A stretch of DNA of 64,000 bases from Kurthia massiliensis (GCF_000285555.1 NZ_HE610997.1:314860-378859); one strand, 5' to 3'. Shown: positions 45,524 to 54,680, numbered from the stretch's first letter. Notes: generated by a model not told the origin, from the letters alone. Made by a program: numbers and translations.

Positions 45524-46912
45524 ATGGCAGAAAAAACAATGGAAAATGTAGTATCTTTAGCAAAACACCGTGGCTTTGTCTTCCCAGGCTCTGATATTTA
45601 CGGTGGTTTAGCAAACACATGGGATTACGGTCCCCTAGGCGTTGAACTTAAAAACAACGTTAAAAAAGCTTGGTGGCAAAAATTCATCCAAGAATCTGAA
45701 CACAATGTAGGTCTTGATGCAGCAATTCTTATGAACCCTAAAACTTGGGCAGCATCTGGTCACGTTGGTAACTTCAACGACCCTATGATCGACTGTAAAT
45801 CTTGTAAATCTCGCCACCGTGCAGATAAATTAATCGAAGACGCTTCTTTAGAAAAAACTGGTCAAGAAATCGTCGTTGACGGTATGAGCTTCGATCAAAT
45901 GAAAGCAAAAATGGAAGAATTAGAAGTAACTTGCCCAGACTGTGGTTCAAAAGACTTCACAGAAATCCGTCAATTCAATTTAATGTTCAAAACATTCCAA
46001 GGTGTAACTGAAGAATCAACAAACGAAATCTTCCTACGTCCTGAAACAGCACAAGGTATTTTCGTAAACTTCAAAAACGTACAACGTTCTATGCGTCTAC
46101 GTACACCATTCGGTATCGGTCAAATCGGTAAATCATTCCGTAACGAAATCACACCTGGTAACTTCACATTCCGTACACGTGAATTCGAACAAATGGAATT
46201 AGAATTCTTCTGCAAACCTGGTGAAGAATTAGAATGGCACGCATACTGGAAAGATTTCTGTAAAAACTGGTTATTAAACCTTTCTATGAAAGAAGATTCT
46301 ATGCGTCTACGTGACCACGGTGAAGAAGAACTTTCTCACTACTCTAACGCAACAACAGATATCGAATTCCGCTTCCCATTCGGTTGGGGCGAACTATGGG
46401 GCATTGCGTCTCGTACAGACTTCGATTTAAAACGTCATATGGAACACTCTAGCGAAGACTTCACTTACATCGATCCTGTAACGAACGAACGCTACGTACC
46501 GTACTGCATCGAGCCATCATTAGGTGCTGATCGTGTAACACTTGCATTCTTATGCGACGCTTACGATGAAGAAGAATTAGAAGGCGGCGACTCTCGTACA
46601 GTACTTCGCTTCCACCCAGCACTTGCACCATTCAAAGCTGCTGTACTTCCTTTATCTAAAAAATTATCTGAAGAAGCACATGGCGTATGGGCTGACTTAC
46701 GTAAAGCATTCCCAGTAGACTATGATGAATCTCAATCAATCGGTAAACGTTACCGTCGTCAAGATGAAATCGGTACACCATTCTGTATCACATACGATTT
46801 CGATTCTAAAGAAGACGGTCAAGTAACAGTTCGTCACCGTGACTCAATGGAACAAAAACGTATGCCAATCGCTGATGTAAAAGCATACATCGAATCACAT
46901 TTACAATTCTAA
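45524..46912 (+). CDS. glyQS: Glycyl-tRNA synthetase, single-chain class II
   Basis: A 462-residue homodimeric class II enzyme that charges glycine onto tRNA. It begins [39 protein letters not shown]; motif 2 is [28 protein letters not shown]; motif 3 lies in [11 protein letters not shown] zinc-like pair CxxC occurs twice (CKSCKSRH and CPDCGS). This is the eukaryote/Staphylococcus-like single-chain form, not the alpha-beta form of B. subtilis. Start at 45524 follows GGAGG. Confidence 0.96.
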   Translation: MAEKTMENVVSLAKHRGFVFPGSDIYGGLANTWDYGPLGVELKNNVKKAWWQKFIQESEHNVGLDAAILMNPKTWAASGHVGNFNDPMIDCKSCKSRHRADKLIEDASLEKTGQEIVVDGMSFDQMKAKMEELEVTCPDCGSKDFTEIRQFNLMFKTFQGVTEESTNEIFLRPETAQGIFVNFKNVQRSMRLRTPFGIGQIGKSFRNEITPGNFTFRTREFEQMELEFFCKPGEELEWHAYWKDFCKNWLLNLSMKEDSMRLRDHGEEELSHYSNATTDIEFRFPFGWGELWGIASRTDFDLKRHMEHSSEDFTYIDPVTNERYVPYCIEPSLGADRVTLAFLCDAYDEEELEGGDSRTVLRFHPALAPFKAAVLPLSKKLSEEAHGVWADLRKAFPVDYDESQSIGKRYRRQDEIGTPFCITYDFDSKEDGQVTVRHRDSMEQKRMPIADVKAYIESHLQF

Positions 46913-46964
46913 TGATCGATTTGATTTAAAAAAGCTAGAAAATGCTAGTCTATTCATCGAAATG

Positions 46965-46993
46965 ACGACATTTTTCGAGAAAATTGTCGATTC
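46965..46993. other. Hairpin downstream of glyQS
   Basis: CGACA-TTTTC and GAAAA-TGTCG form a near-perfect hairpin about 55 bases after the synthetase stop. It lacks a clear T tract but may serve as a weak terminator or mRNA end. Confidence 0.35.
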
Positions 46994-47005
46994 TCTTTAA
47001 AAGAC

Positions 47006-47034
47006 TTGAATTTTTCAACAATAGCTTTTATGAT
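47006..47034 (+). promoter_or_regulatory. Promoter of second small-RNA candidate
   Basis: TTGAAT, a 17-base spacer and TATGAT lie in a non-coding gap and point rightward to a terminator 100 bases on. Confidence 0.45.
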
Positions 47035-47040
47035 ATGTAC

Positions 47041-47137
47041 GATGTAATTATAGATTGATTTGATCCATCTATGATTCCTCTGTCAAAAGACCAACAACGA
47101 AAAAAGAGACATAGTTAATGCTATGTCTCTTTTTTTA
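47041..47137 (+). ncRNA. Candidate small RNA between glyQS and the MBL gene
   Basis: A promoter at 47006-47034 and a terminator (GAGACATAG, six-base loop, CTATGTCTC, T7 at 47107-47137) frame about 97 bases with no ORF. Inside is a hairpin, ATAGAT-GAT with ATC-ATCTAT. No family is recognised. The terminator may also end the glyQS transcript, so the small RNA is uncertain. Confidence 0.35.
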
Positions 47138-47146
47138 TATCATCGT

Positions 47147-47179
47147 GAATAGCTATTCATCTTCGGAGTTGTTATACTA
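47147..47179 (+). promoter_or_regulatory. MBL gene promoter with palindromic -35 region
   Basis: A perfect 14-base palindrome TGAATAGCTATTCA (47147-47160) covers the -35 position of a promoter whose -10 is TATACT (47174-47179). It looks like a regulator-controlled promoter. Confidence 0.45.
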
Positions 47180-47206
47180 TTAAAAACGACCGAAGGAGTG
47201 AATATC

Positions 47207-48025
47207 GTGATTCAAGTAGAGAAAACGAGTAAAATTTCCACGTACGGTCCAATACAACTATTTGAAGGAACCGTGCATATTCCACAAGCACCGATGAACG
47301 TTTACAGCTTTGTCATTGACGGTGTGCTAATTGATAGCGCTGCCCCATCGTTGCGTATTCCTTTTGAACAATTTATCTCCAATCAAAAAATTGACCATAT
47401 TTTGCATACGCATCTTCACGAAGACCATATCGGTAATACAGCTCATGTCATCGAGCGCTTCGGTGTTGAAGCACATATTCATCAAATGAGTACGACGCGC
47501 ACGACAAAACGAATGCGCTTGCCGACGTACCGTAAAGTTGTATGGGGCCCCGACGCACCAGTACCCTTTTTATCAGAAAAACTAAATGCGACGTTTACTT
47601 CTGCCAACTCGATATGGGACATTATTGAAACCCCTGGTCATACTGCGGATCACGTGTCGTTTTACAATCGTCAACATGGCTATTTATTTACAGGCGATCT
47701 TTTTGTTACCCCAAAGCCGAAAGTCGTCCTCGTTAATGAAAATATATTAGATACGATTGATTCGTTAAAGAAAGTATTAACGTTCGACTTTGAAACGATG
47801 ATTTGTCATCATGCAGGCGTCGTTGAAAATGGACGCGACATGCTAACAGCAAAATTGGATTACTTATTAGCGTTGCAGCATCGTGTCAAAACGTTGCAAC
47901 AGCAAGGAAAAGACGTCTTTGAAATTACCGCTTCACTTTTCTCACATACGTATCCGATTACTGAGCATTCTAACGGCGAATGGTCAGCACTACACCTCGT
48001 TCGCGTATTTATGAATGAAGGCTAA
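47207..48025 (+). CDS. Metallo-beta-lactamase-fold hydrolase
   Basis: A 272-residue cytosolic protein. THLHEDHIGN is the HxHxDH metal site, ETPGHTADHVSFY and FTGDLFV give the other ligands, and MICHHAGVVENGRD the last His. A long C-terminal helical part suggests a hydrolase or lactonase-like member rather than a true beta-lactamase. The substrate is unknown. GTG at 47207 is chosen because AAGGAG lies eight bases before it; the GTG nine bases earlier overlaps that site. Confidence 0.82.
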   Translation: MIQVEKTSKISTYGPIQLFEGTVHIPQAPMNVYSFVIDGVLIDSAAPSLRIPFEQFISNQKIDHILHTHLHEDHIGNTAHVIERFGVEAHIHQMSTTRTTKRMRLPTYRKVVWGPDAPVPFLSEKLNATFTSANSIWDIIETPGHTADHVSFYNRQHGYLFTGDLFVTPKPKVVLVNENILDTIDSLKKVLTFDFETMICHHAGVVENGRDMLTAKLDYLLALQHRVKTLQQQGKDVFEITASLFSHTYPITEHSNGEWSALHLVRVFMNEG

Positions 48026-48027
48026 CG

Positions 48028-48059
48028 AAAAATGCATCCACATTATGCGGATGCATTTT
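48028..48059. terminator. Bidirectional terminator
   Basis: AAAATGCATCC and GGATGCATTTT form an 11-bp stem between the converging MBL and HAD genes. Confidence 0.85.
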
Positions 48060-48063
48060 GTTA

Positions 48064-48621
48064 TTAAACGAGTGTTAAAAATGTACGCCAATCTGTTAAA
48101 CGCGCCCATGTTTCGTTGCGGTTATACGGTTGATCGCGAATAATCGGCGTTGTTTTGACATCGTGTAATGTGCGCAAAACGGTCGGCTTATCATCGATGT
48201 AAGCATCTAAATCTAACTGCTTAATCGTCGCAATTTTTTCTTCATCAGCCATGCCATAAAAAAACTTCGCATCATCTATCGGATACCCTTGTTCACGCAT
48301 CCACGCTTTCGTACGCTCGCCGTAAGCTTTCGGACGAGCCGTAATATAAAACACTTCATGACCGTCTTTAACGAGCTGTTGTAGCGTTTCTTTCGCATAC
48401 GGATAGCTCGGACAATCCGTAAAATAAATCGCTTCTAAATGCGCTTTCCATGCCTCATAACCTTCCGCATCTGTTAATCCAAAAGGTTCATGGATTTCGA
48501 CGCGTTCGATTGATTCGAAAACATCATCTCCAAATTGTTGATGATACGTTTTATTGTACAAACGAAATGCATGTCGTCGTAAGTCAATTAACGTATCATC
48601 AATATCAAAACCAAACTTCAT
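48064..48621 (-). CDS. HAD-family nucleotidase-like phosphatase
   Basis: A 185-residue phosphatase of the 5'-nucleotidase/YqfW group: motif I GFDIDDTLID, motif II ITARPKAYG, motif IV DAYIDDKPTVLRTL. It is the last gene of a four-gene operon after RibA, RibD and a flavin monooxygenase, nine bases from its neighbour. In that setting it may remove the phosphate from the ribitylaminouracil phosphate that RibD makes, a step done by HAD enzymes in known riboflavin pathways. That role is inference; a deoxynucleotidase is the conservative call. Confidence 0.75.
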   Translation of the reverse strand: MKFGFDIDDTLIDLRRHAFRLYNKTYHQQFGDDVFESIERVEIHEPFGLTDAEGYEAWKAHLEAIYFTDCPSYPYAKETLQQLVKDGHEVFYITARPKAYGERTKAWMREQGYPIDDAKFFYGMADEEKIATIKQLDLDAYIDDKPTVLRTLHDVKTTPIIRDQPYNRNETWARLTDWRTFLTLV

Positions 48622-48630
48622 AATAGCCTC

Positions 48631-49710
48631 CTATATGACTTTAAATTGATCTGCAAAATGCTGTTCTTCATAGAGCTGTTCGTGCTGCAACTGATGAATA
48701 TCGTGTGCGCGCATTTTTTCGAATCGTTCAATGTCTTCATTCGTTAATGTTCCATTTATGCTGATGAGTTGTGCTAATTGTGCAGCATCAACGAGTGCAC
48801 TATTTAAACCAAATGCTCCCGTTGGTGTCATCGTATGAGCCGCATCACCGAGCAACACGACACCATTTTCTCCCCAACAATTTGCATACGAGCTATGTAC
48901 ATCTAATAATACAAAATCTCGCCACGATGTAATGTGCGTATCGACAGCGCTTGCTAACGCTGGAAATGCTTTTTTGAGTTGTATAATAAACGGTTCAAAC
49001 GGTTGCTTCCGCCACATCGGGAAGCTCCCTTTATCAATATTCCACCCAACTTGTATGCGACCTTCTGCTTGCGTAAATAACGCAAGCTGTTTGCCATCAA
49101 TGAGTGCCATGCGAATAATCGGCTCCCAATTAGCTGGACGTGGAATACGTGCCCACAATAAATCATAGCCGTGCTCCCACGTATCATATGGAATATGTGC
49201 TTTTTTTCGAACAGTCGAATATCGACCATCTGCACCGACAATCAACGAACTTTCGATATAAAAACGTTGATGGTCACGCTCTACGATAATGCCTGTCGCT
49301 TGGCCGTCCGTATACGTAATATCGCGCATACGTGTCGACATATATAAATGAAACTGCGGCGACGTTAAAATCGGTGCTAAAATTGATTGTAATAAAAAAC
49401 GTTGAGGTACGTGAATACCGAGATGTCCAATCGCCGGATCGGGCAACACCGTCCTATAACAATGACCATCTTTCCAATTTTCAAGACGTGTCATCGGTAA
49501 AATGCCACGCGCTCGTAAATCTTCGTACAAGCCATGTGCTTTTAATACCGCTTCACCATGCTCATTTAAATGCTCCCCACGGAAAAAGTTTCCGAGCGTC
49601 GCTGCGCTTTCAACGAGCGTTACGTCTAAACCGCGGCGCACGAGCAATGTTGCTAACAATGCACCTGCTGGACCCGCGCCAACAATACAAACATCTGTCT
49701 TTCTATCCAC
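48631..49710 (-). CDS. FAD-dependent monooxygenase (PHBH fold)
   Basis: A 359-residue flavoprotein of the aromatic hydroxylase/FAD_binding_3 group. GAGPAGALLATLL is the Rossmann motif (residues 11-23), GADGRYSTVR is the DG motif, and GDAAHTMTPTGAFGLNSA is the second FAD motif, all intact. These enzymes hydroxylate or oxidise aromatic or heterocyclic rings with NAD(P)H and O2. Translation starts at GTG eight bases after AGGAGG. It lies between ribD and the HAD gene with gaps of 12 and 9 bases, so its substrate may come from RibA-RibD. Confidence 0.85.
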   Translation of the reverse strand: MDRKTDVCIVGAGPAGALLATLLVRRGLDVTLVESAATLGNFFRGEHLNEHGEAVLKAHGLYEDLRARGILPMTRLENWKDGHCYRTVLPDPAIGHLGIHVPQRFLLQSILAPILTSPQFHLYMSTRMRDITYTDGQATGIIVERDHQRFYIESSLIVGADGRYSTVRKKAHIPYDTWEHGYDLLWARIPRPANWEPIIRMALIDGKQLALFTQAEGRIQVGWNIDKGSFPMWRKQPFEPFIIQLKKAFPALASAVDTHITSWRDFVLLDVHSSYANCWGENGVVLLGDAAHTMTPTGAFGLNSALVDAAQLAQLISINGTLTNEDIERFEKMRAHDIHQLQHEQLYEEQHFADQFKVI

Positions 49711-49722
49711 GCATAAAGCCTC

Positions 49723-50823
49723 CTATTTTTTCGGGTACGCAATGATGCGTAAATCATTGCCTACAAAATCTACTGTACGGAATTCCATATCGATGGCATC
49801 ACGCATCCACGTAACGTCTGGACCTGCTACCGGTGTAATACTGTGCGCACCACCTAATATTTTCGGTGCCATATAAATAATTGCCTTTTGTACGAGTTGT
49901 TGACGGAAAAATGATGCGTGTACACCAGCGCCGCCTTCCACTAAAATGTCTGTCACACCAGCCTGATAAAGTGCTTGTAACGCTGCATCTAAGTCTAATC
50001 CGTCTGCTTGTCGTGCGACACGAATAACTTCAACCCCTTGAGCAACGAGCGCTTGTTCACGACTTTCTTCTGCATCTTTTGCAGTGATGATCATCGTACG
50101 CGCTTCTGTCGTTTGCGCGACGTTTGCTGAGAGTGGTGTTTGTAAGTTGCTATCTAGTACGATTCGTACAGGGTTTTTCCCTTCCTTCGTCAATAAACGT
50201 GTCGTAAGCGACGGATTATCTGCGAGCACGGTACCGATACCGACGAGAATACCATCCATTTCGTGACGATATAAATGAACATCTTCTCGGGCATCGTCTG
50301 CTGTAATCCAACGTGAATCACCTGTTGATGTAGCAATTTTACCATCTGCTGTCATCGCATATTTTGCTACAACGAAAGGACGTTCTGTCAACATATTATG
50401 AATAAAGCGCTCATTTAACGTATAGGCTTCTGCTTCTAGCACACCGACTTCCACTTCAATACCTGCATCACGAAGTAATTGTATGCCACGTCCTGCGACG
50501 CTCGGATTCGGATCTTTCATCGCAACGACCACACGTTTGACACCTGATTCTTTCACTAAGTTAGCACAAGGCGGTGTTTTACCGTAATGTGAACATGGCT
50601 CAAGCGTCACGTATAACGTTGCCCCTTTCGCATGTTCTCCTGCCATTCGAAATGCGTGTACTTCTGCATGTGGCTCTCCAGCTTTTCGGTGTAAACCTGT
50701 GCCTACAATGACCCCGTTATTGACAATGACCGCCCCGACCATCGGATTTGGATTCGTATTGCCACGTGCACTGCTCGCTAAATCTAACGCTAATTGCATA
50801 TAATATGCATCATTTTTCAACAT
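49723..50823 (-). CDS. ribD: Bifunctional riboflavin deaminase/reductase RibD
   Basis: A 366-residue fusion. The deaminase half has HAEVHAF (His52, Glu54) and PCSHYGKTPPC (Cys77, Cys86) for zinc; the reductase half (about 145-366) has ADGKIATSTGDSRWIT and the ending ILVEGGAGVHASFF. It deaminates and reduces the pyrimidine made by GTP cyclohydrolase II to 5-amino-6-ribitylaminouracil phosphate. It follows ribA by 21 bases. RibE, RibH and RibB are absent nearby. Confidence 0.95.
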   Translation of the reverse strand: MLKNDAYYMQLALDLASSARGNTNPNPMVGAVIVNNGVIVGTGLHRKAGEPHAEVHAFRMAGEHAKGATLYVTLEPCSHYGKTPPCANLVKESGVKRVVVAMKDPNPSVAGRGIQLLRDAGIEVEVGVLEAEAYTLNERFIHNMLTERPFVVAKYAMTADGKIATSTGDSRWITADDAREDVHLYRHEMDGILVGIGTVLADNPSLTTRLLTKEGKNPVRIVLDSNLQTPLSANVAQTTEARTMIITAKDAEESREQALVAQGVEVIRVARQADGLDLDAALQALYQAGVTDILVEGGAGVHASFFRQQLVQKAIIYMAPKILGGAHSITPVAGPDVTWMRDAIDMEFRTVDFVGNDLRIIAYPKK

Positions 50824-50844
50824 AACTCTTTCCCCCTGTGACGA

Positions 50845-51567
50845 CTATCGCATATGTCCTGATTTTTGACGTTTTGTTTCTAAATAAAAGGCATTCGTTT
50901 CTGTTTCGCCACCCCATAACGGAATGTGACCATGCGTTGACATGCCATGTGCTTCAAGTGCTGCTAGTTTTTTTGGATTGTTCGTAATGAGCGTAACTGG
51001 TTTTGTACGCAATGCTTCTAACACTTTTAACGCTTCTTCATATGAACGTGTATCATCTTCAAAACCGAGTGCATGATTCGCTTCTACTGTATCTAGTCCT
51101 TCTTGTTGTAATAAATATGCCATTGATTTTGAGAATAAACCAATGCCACGACCTTCATGATCTGCTAAGTAGAAAATCGCACCTGTACCATGTGCTACGA
51201 TCATTTTCATTGATTCATGTAATTGATAGCCACAATCACAACGTTGGCTACCGAAAATATCACCCGTATGGCAAATGCTGTGCATACGAACGAGTGCATC
51301 GTCTTCGTTTTCAAAATCACCGTACATAAGAACAGATGATTGTTGACCGAACGCTAAATTCATTTGATTTAACTGATCGATTACATCAGTTTTAGATGAT
51401 GTACGTGCAACGGTCGTCCAGCAATACCAATTAAACATCGCTTCAAAATCTCCTTGTTTGACCGGTAATTTAACAGGTCCAACGAGACAAATATTTTCCG
51501 TTTCATTCAACGGTACGAATGTCATTTTTTCTTCAATCATGTGTAAATTTGTAGTTGTCATTTCCAT
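50845..51567 (-). CDS. ribA: GTP cyclohydrolase II, divergent, single-domain
   Basis: A 240-residue enzyme that opens the imidazole ring of GTP. Zinc ligands are Cys99, Cys110 and Cys112 (HSICHTGDIFGSQRCDCG); YLADHEGRGIGL and DTVEANHALGFEDDTR contain catalytic Tyr133, Asp and Arg; TNNPKK and the GHM ending are typical. It has no DHBP synthase domain and an N-terminal extension of about 45 residues, and the usual YLRG ahead of HEGRGIGL is YLAD. The ATG at 51567 follows GGGAG. It leads a four-gene operon. Confidence 0.9.
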   Translation of the reverse strand: MEMTTTNLHMIEEKMTFVPLNETENICLVGPVKLPVKQGDFEAMFNWYCWTTVARTSSKTDVIDQLNQMNLAFGQQSSVLMYGDFENEDDALVRMHSICHTGDIFGSQRCDCGYQLHESMKMIVAHGTGAIFYLADHEGRGIGLFSKSMAYLLQQEGLDTVEANHALGFEDDTRSYEEALKVLEALRTKPVTLITNNPKKLAALEAHGMSTHGHIPLWGGETETNAFYLETKRQKSGHMR

Positions 51568-51616
51568 AGGGCGTCTCCCATTTCTCATCGATTTTATTTG
51601 TTACTTTTCGTAACCT

Positions 51617-51645
51617 ACTATATTGTAGTAAGTGAAGAATGTCAA
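51617..51645 (-). promoter_or_regulatory. ribA operon promoter, no FMN riboswitch
   Basis: On the minus strand TTGACA, 17 bases, then TATAGT is a near-consensus promoter. Only about 45 bases separate it from the start codon, with one small hairpin (GTTAC-GAAAA-GTAAC), so there is no room for an FMN (RFN) aptamer. Confidence 0.75.
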
Positions 51646-51732
51646 ATATTTCACCCGCAAAACTTTTTCGTCGATTTTTTTGATAAAAAGCTCTATACTG
51701 TACTGTATGTAAAAAAAGAGAGGATGAACATT

Positions 51733-52134
51733 GTGGTGACTCCACATCATAAACTGTACCGTATTTATGCGCAAGGCACTGTCGTTGTTCTTTTCAAAGG
51801 TGCAATTACTGAATCGACAGATCTAGATGAAACATTAATCGTATCGAATGGCCTTTTTGACATTGAATTAAAAATTATGAAAGCATCCGTCGTTTCGTCA
51901 ATCGCTCCTGATATGCTGAACTTAACGGTTGAAACGATTTTCAGCTACTCTGCACCGGCGCCTTTATCGACAAAAGAGCTTCACCAAATGCATTTATCTA
52001 TTTTAAACGGCCAAAACATCATGATTAAACCAAATACATTCCCGTATGACAATAAAGTATTATCAAGCAATATTTTCTGGGATTCAATGAGCTACCGCGA
52101 AGTCGAACATTTAGACGCGTATAGCCAAAAATAG
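51733..52134 (+). CDS. Small protein of unknown function
   Basis: A 133-residue soluble protein, start chosen at GTG nine bases after GAGAGG (an ATG nine bases upstream abuts that site). It looks beta-rich, with a His/Met-containing middle (LSTKELHQMHLSILNGQN). I do not recognise the family. It is divergent from the ribA operon across 165 bases and converges on recO, so it may be a local accessory or a lineage-specific gene. Confidence 0.55.
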   Translation: MVTPHHKLYRIYAQGTVVVLFKGAITESTDLDETLIVSNGLFDIELKIMKASVVSSIAPDMLNLTVETIFSYSAPAPLSTKELHQMHLSILNGQNIMIKPNTFPYDNKVLSSNIFWDSMSYREVEHLDAYSQK

Positions 52135-52135
52135 C

Positions 52136-52166
52136 AAAAAGAGGACGATTACTCGTCCTCTTTTTT
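52136..52166. terminator. Bidirectional terminator
   Basis: AAAAAGAGGACGA and TCGTCCTCTTTTTT flank four bases. It overlaps the last codons of recO and ends both converging genes. Confidence 0.85.
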
Positions 52167-52925
52167 AAATAGCAACGGTGTGCGTTCTAATTGTTCGATA
52201 AACTTCTTCGACTTAAAACGCATTCCTGTTTGCTCTTCATATATTGTAGAGACGATGTTTTTTATAAAACGCTTCGTCTCTTTTTTTAATGTCAACGAAC
52301 CAACTTGCTCAATTGGCATGCTGAAAAACATGCGAATGAGTTTTAATTGCGTCGGTGTTAAACGGATGATGTACGGATCTTGATGGAAACAACGGTGACA
52401 AAGGAAACCGCCACTTGAAAATGAAAAAGCAAATTCTCCTTCTGTCGCGCCACACGATGCACATTGATGAAGCGTTGGTTGTACACCAGTATACGGCAAC
52501 ATTTTCCACTCTACAAATAACGAAATCGCTTCAGGGTCATACCCCTCTTCGATTGCATGAAGCGCCTGCGAAAGCACGTTGTACGCGTATTCATCGGGAC
52601 GGTCTTGCTCGGTTAAGCGATCGACAATTTCGACGCAATAACTTGCGTAAGCTGTCGCTTCAATGTCCGTTTGCAAATGGCGCATTGATTCAACCGCTTC
52701 ACCTTGTTGCAACGTCCCCATGCCACGTCCTTGTTGTACGATAAAAATACCGTGCATAAATGGCTGACAAATGCTTGCTAGACGACTTGAAGGCTTTTTC
52801 GCACCTCGCGCCATCGCAGCGACTTTACCGGCCTCGCGCGTTAAAATCGTCACAACTTTATTCGTTTCTCCGTACGGTCTCGTTTTTAAGACAATGCCTT
52901 CCCATTTATTCAGCAATTGCCCCAC
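52149..52925 (-). CDS. recO: DNA repair protein RecO
   Basis: A 258-residue recombination mediator that loads RecA with RecR and anneals single strands. An N-terminal OB fold (WEGIVLKTRPYGETNKVVTILT) precedes a zinc-finger domain with CASCGATEGEFAFSFSSGGFLCHRC. Length is typical. It follows era by eight bases, without the yqzL found in B. subtilis between them. Confidence 0.94.
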   Translation of the reverse strand: MGQLLNKWEGIVLKTRPYGETNKVVTILTREAGKVAAMARGAKKPSSRLASICQPFMHGIFIVQQGRGMGTLQQGEAVESMRHLQTDIEATAYASYCVEIVDRLTEQDRPDEYAYNVLSQALHAIEEGYDPEAISLFVEWKMLPYTGVQPTLHQCASCGATEGEFAFSFSSGGFLCHRCFHQDPYIIRLTPTQLKLIRMFFSMPIEQVGSLTLKKETKRFIKNIVSTIYEEQTGMRFKSKKFIEQLERTPLLFKKEDE

Positions 52926-52933
52926 TTCCCTTA

Positions 52934-53836
52934 TTAATATTCGTCGTCGCGGTAACCGTAGTCACGTAATTGAGACGCGCGGTCACGCCAGTCTTTTTGT
53001 ACTTTTACCCAAAGCTCTAAATACACTTTTGAACCTAATAAGTTTTCAATATCTTTACGTGCGCGTGTACCGATTTCTTTTAACATCGCACCACGTTTAC
53101 CGATAATAATCCCTTTTTGTGAATCACGTTCGATAATGATCGTTGCATTCACATTGACGCGACCTGTTTCTTCATCGCGACGAATTTTCTCGATTTCAAC
53201 AGCGATTGAGTGTGGCACTTCATCGCGTGTTAAGTGTAGTGCTTTTTCACGAATAAGCTCTGAAATGATAAAACGTTCAGGGTGATCGGTTACTTGATCT
53301 GCTGGATAGTATTGTGGGCCTTCTGGTAAATATTTTTTAAGCGTCGTTAATAAGTTATCGACGTTGTTACCTTGTAGCGCTGAAATTGGCACGATTTCGG
53401 CAAAATCATATTCTTCTTTGTAAGAATCAACAATTTTCCATACTTCATCAGGGTGGATCGTATCAATTTTGTTAATGATTAAGAAAACAGGTGTTTTCGT
53501 ACCTTTTAACATTTCAATAACGTATTTATCCCCTGCGCCTAATTTTTGTTGTGCATTGACCATGAACATAATCACATCTACTTCACGTAATGCATTTTTC
53601 GATACTTTTGACATGAATTCGCCAAGTTTATGTTTCGGTTTGTGAATCCCTGGTGTATCGATGAAAATCATTTGTGCGTCATCTTGTGTTAATACGCCTT
53701 GTACTTTGTTACGTGTCGTTTGTGGTTTATCCGACATAATCGCGATTTTTTGTCCGATTACGCGATTTAAGAATGTTGATTTTCCAACATTCGGGCGGCC
53801 AATAATTGAAATAAAGCCTGATTTGAATTGTGTCAT
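52934..53836 (-). CDS. era: GTPase Era
   Basis: A 300-residue GTPase of 16S rRNA maturation. G1 [10 protein letters not shown]3 DTPG in [14 protein letters not shown]4 NKID, then a KH domain ([27 protein letters not shown]). The ATG at 53836 is chosen; the ATG six codons upstream is part of the GGAGG site. It follows dgkA and ybeY in the same transcript. Confidence 0.96.
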   Translation of the reverse strand: MTQFKSGFISIIGRPNVGKSTFLNRVIGQKIAIMSDKPQTTRNKVQGVLTQDDAQMIFIDTPGIHKPKHKLGEFMSKVSKNALREVDVIMFMVNAQQKLGAGDKYVIEMLKGTKTPVFLIINKIDTIHPDEVWKIVDSYKEEYDFAEIVPISALQGNNVDNLLTTLKKYLPEGPQYYPADQVTDHPERFIISELIREKALHLTRDEVPHSIAVEIEKIRRDEETGRVNVNATIIIERDSQKGIIIGKRGAMLKEIGTRARKDIENLLGSKVYLELWVKVQKDWRDRASQLRDYGYRDDEY

Positions 53837-53857
53837 AAAATAAAGTTCCTCCATTGT

Positions 53858-54208
53858 TTAAAACCATTTTGGTAAAAAGATCATACACGCAATGACGACA
53901 CTCGCAATCGCATAAATGAGTACAGCACCAGCAGCGATATCTTTTGCCGCTTTTGCGAGTGGATGAAAGTCTTGCGTGACGAGATCGACGGTGCGCTCAA
54001 TCGCACTGTTCACCATTTCGAGCGCAAGCATACCTGCAATAAGTAAAATGATGATGCACCATTCAACTCGGGATAATCCTGTAAAAAAACTAACAGCTAA
54101 AACGAGAACGGCAGCGACGAGGTCGACGCGAAAGTTCTGTTCAGCTGCTGCTTGTGTCATTCCGCTTAGTGCGTAGCGAAATGAACGTATAAATTTAGTG
54201 ACGTTCAT
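53858..54208 (-). CDS. dgkA: Undecaprenol/diacylglycerol kinase
   Basis: A 116-residue small membrane kinase with three helices and the conserved [14 protein letters not shown] motif. In Firmicutes it phosphorylates undecaprenol for cell-wall lipid recycling. Its start overlaps the 3' end of ybeY by 14 bases. The cytidine deaminase found between it and era in B. subtilis is missing. Confidence 0.93.
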   Translation of the reverse strand: MNVTKFIRSFRYALSGMTQAAAEQNFRVDLVAAVLVLAVSFFTGLSRVEWCIIILLIAGMLALEMVNSAIERTVDLVTQDFHPLAKAAKDIAAGAVLIYAIASVVIACMIFLPKWF

Positions 54209-54680
54209 TCGTATCGCGTGATAAGCCGTACGATTCTAAAATCTCATCTTGTTTACCAAACATGATTTTTTCATCTTCAGGTACCATATGGTCGTAACCT
54301 AATACGTGTAGCAGTCCATGAACGGCTAAGAAACCGAGTTCACGTTCAAATGAGTGACCGAATTGTTCCGCTTGTTCGCGCGTACGGTCGATTGAAATAA
54401 TGACATCACCTAAAATACGTGGCATGCCTTCTGCAACGATTGCTGTTTCGCCTTCACCCATTTCTTCAAGTGCGAATGAAATGACGTCTGTCGGTGCATC
54501 TTTATGACGGTATTCACGGTTAATTTCGTGAATGGCCTCATTTGTGACGAACGTTACAGAAAGCTCTGTGCCGTCCTCTACATTTTCGATTTTTGCTGCG
54601 TGCTGAAGTAATCCTTCTACAAGCTCTAAATCTGTTTCTGTTACTTTTCCTGTTTCATCTAAAAAATCAATACTTAACAT
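54195..54680 (-). CDS. ybeY: Endoribonuclease YbeY
   Basis: A 161-residue metalloenzyme that processes 16S rRNA and supports ribosome quality control. [11 protein letters not shown] (HxxxHxxGxDH) holds the three zinc histidines; [18 protein letters not shown] is the N-terminal family signature. It follows pgpH by 31 bases and overlaps dgkA. Confidence 0.95.
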   Translation of the reverse strand: MLSIDFLDETGKVTETDLELVEGLLQHAAKIENVEDGTELSVTFVTNEAIHEINREYRHKDAPTDVISFALEEMGEGETAIVAEGMPRILGDVIISIDRTREQAEQFGHSFERELGFLAVHGLLHVLGYDHMVPEDEKIMFGKQDEILESYGLSRDTNERH

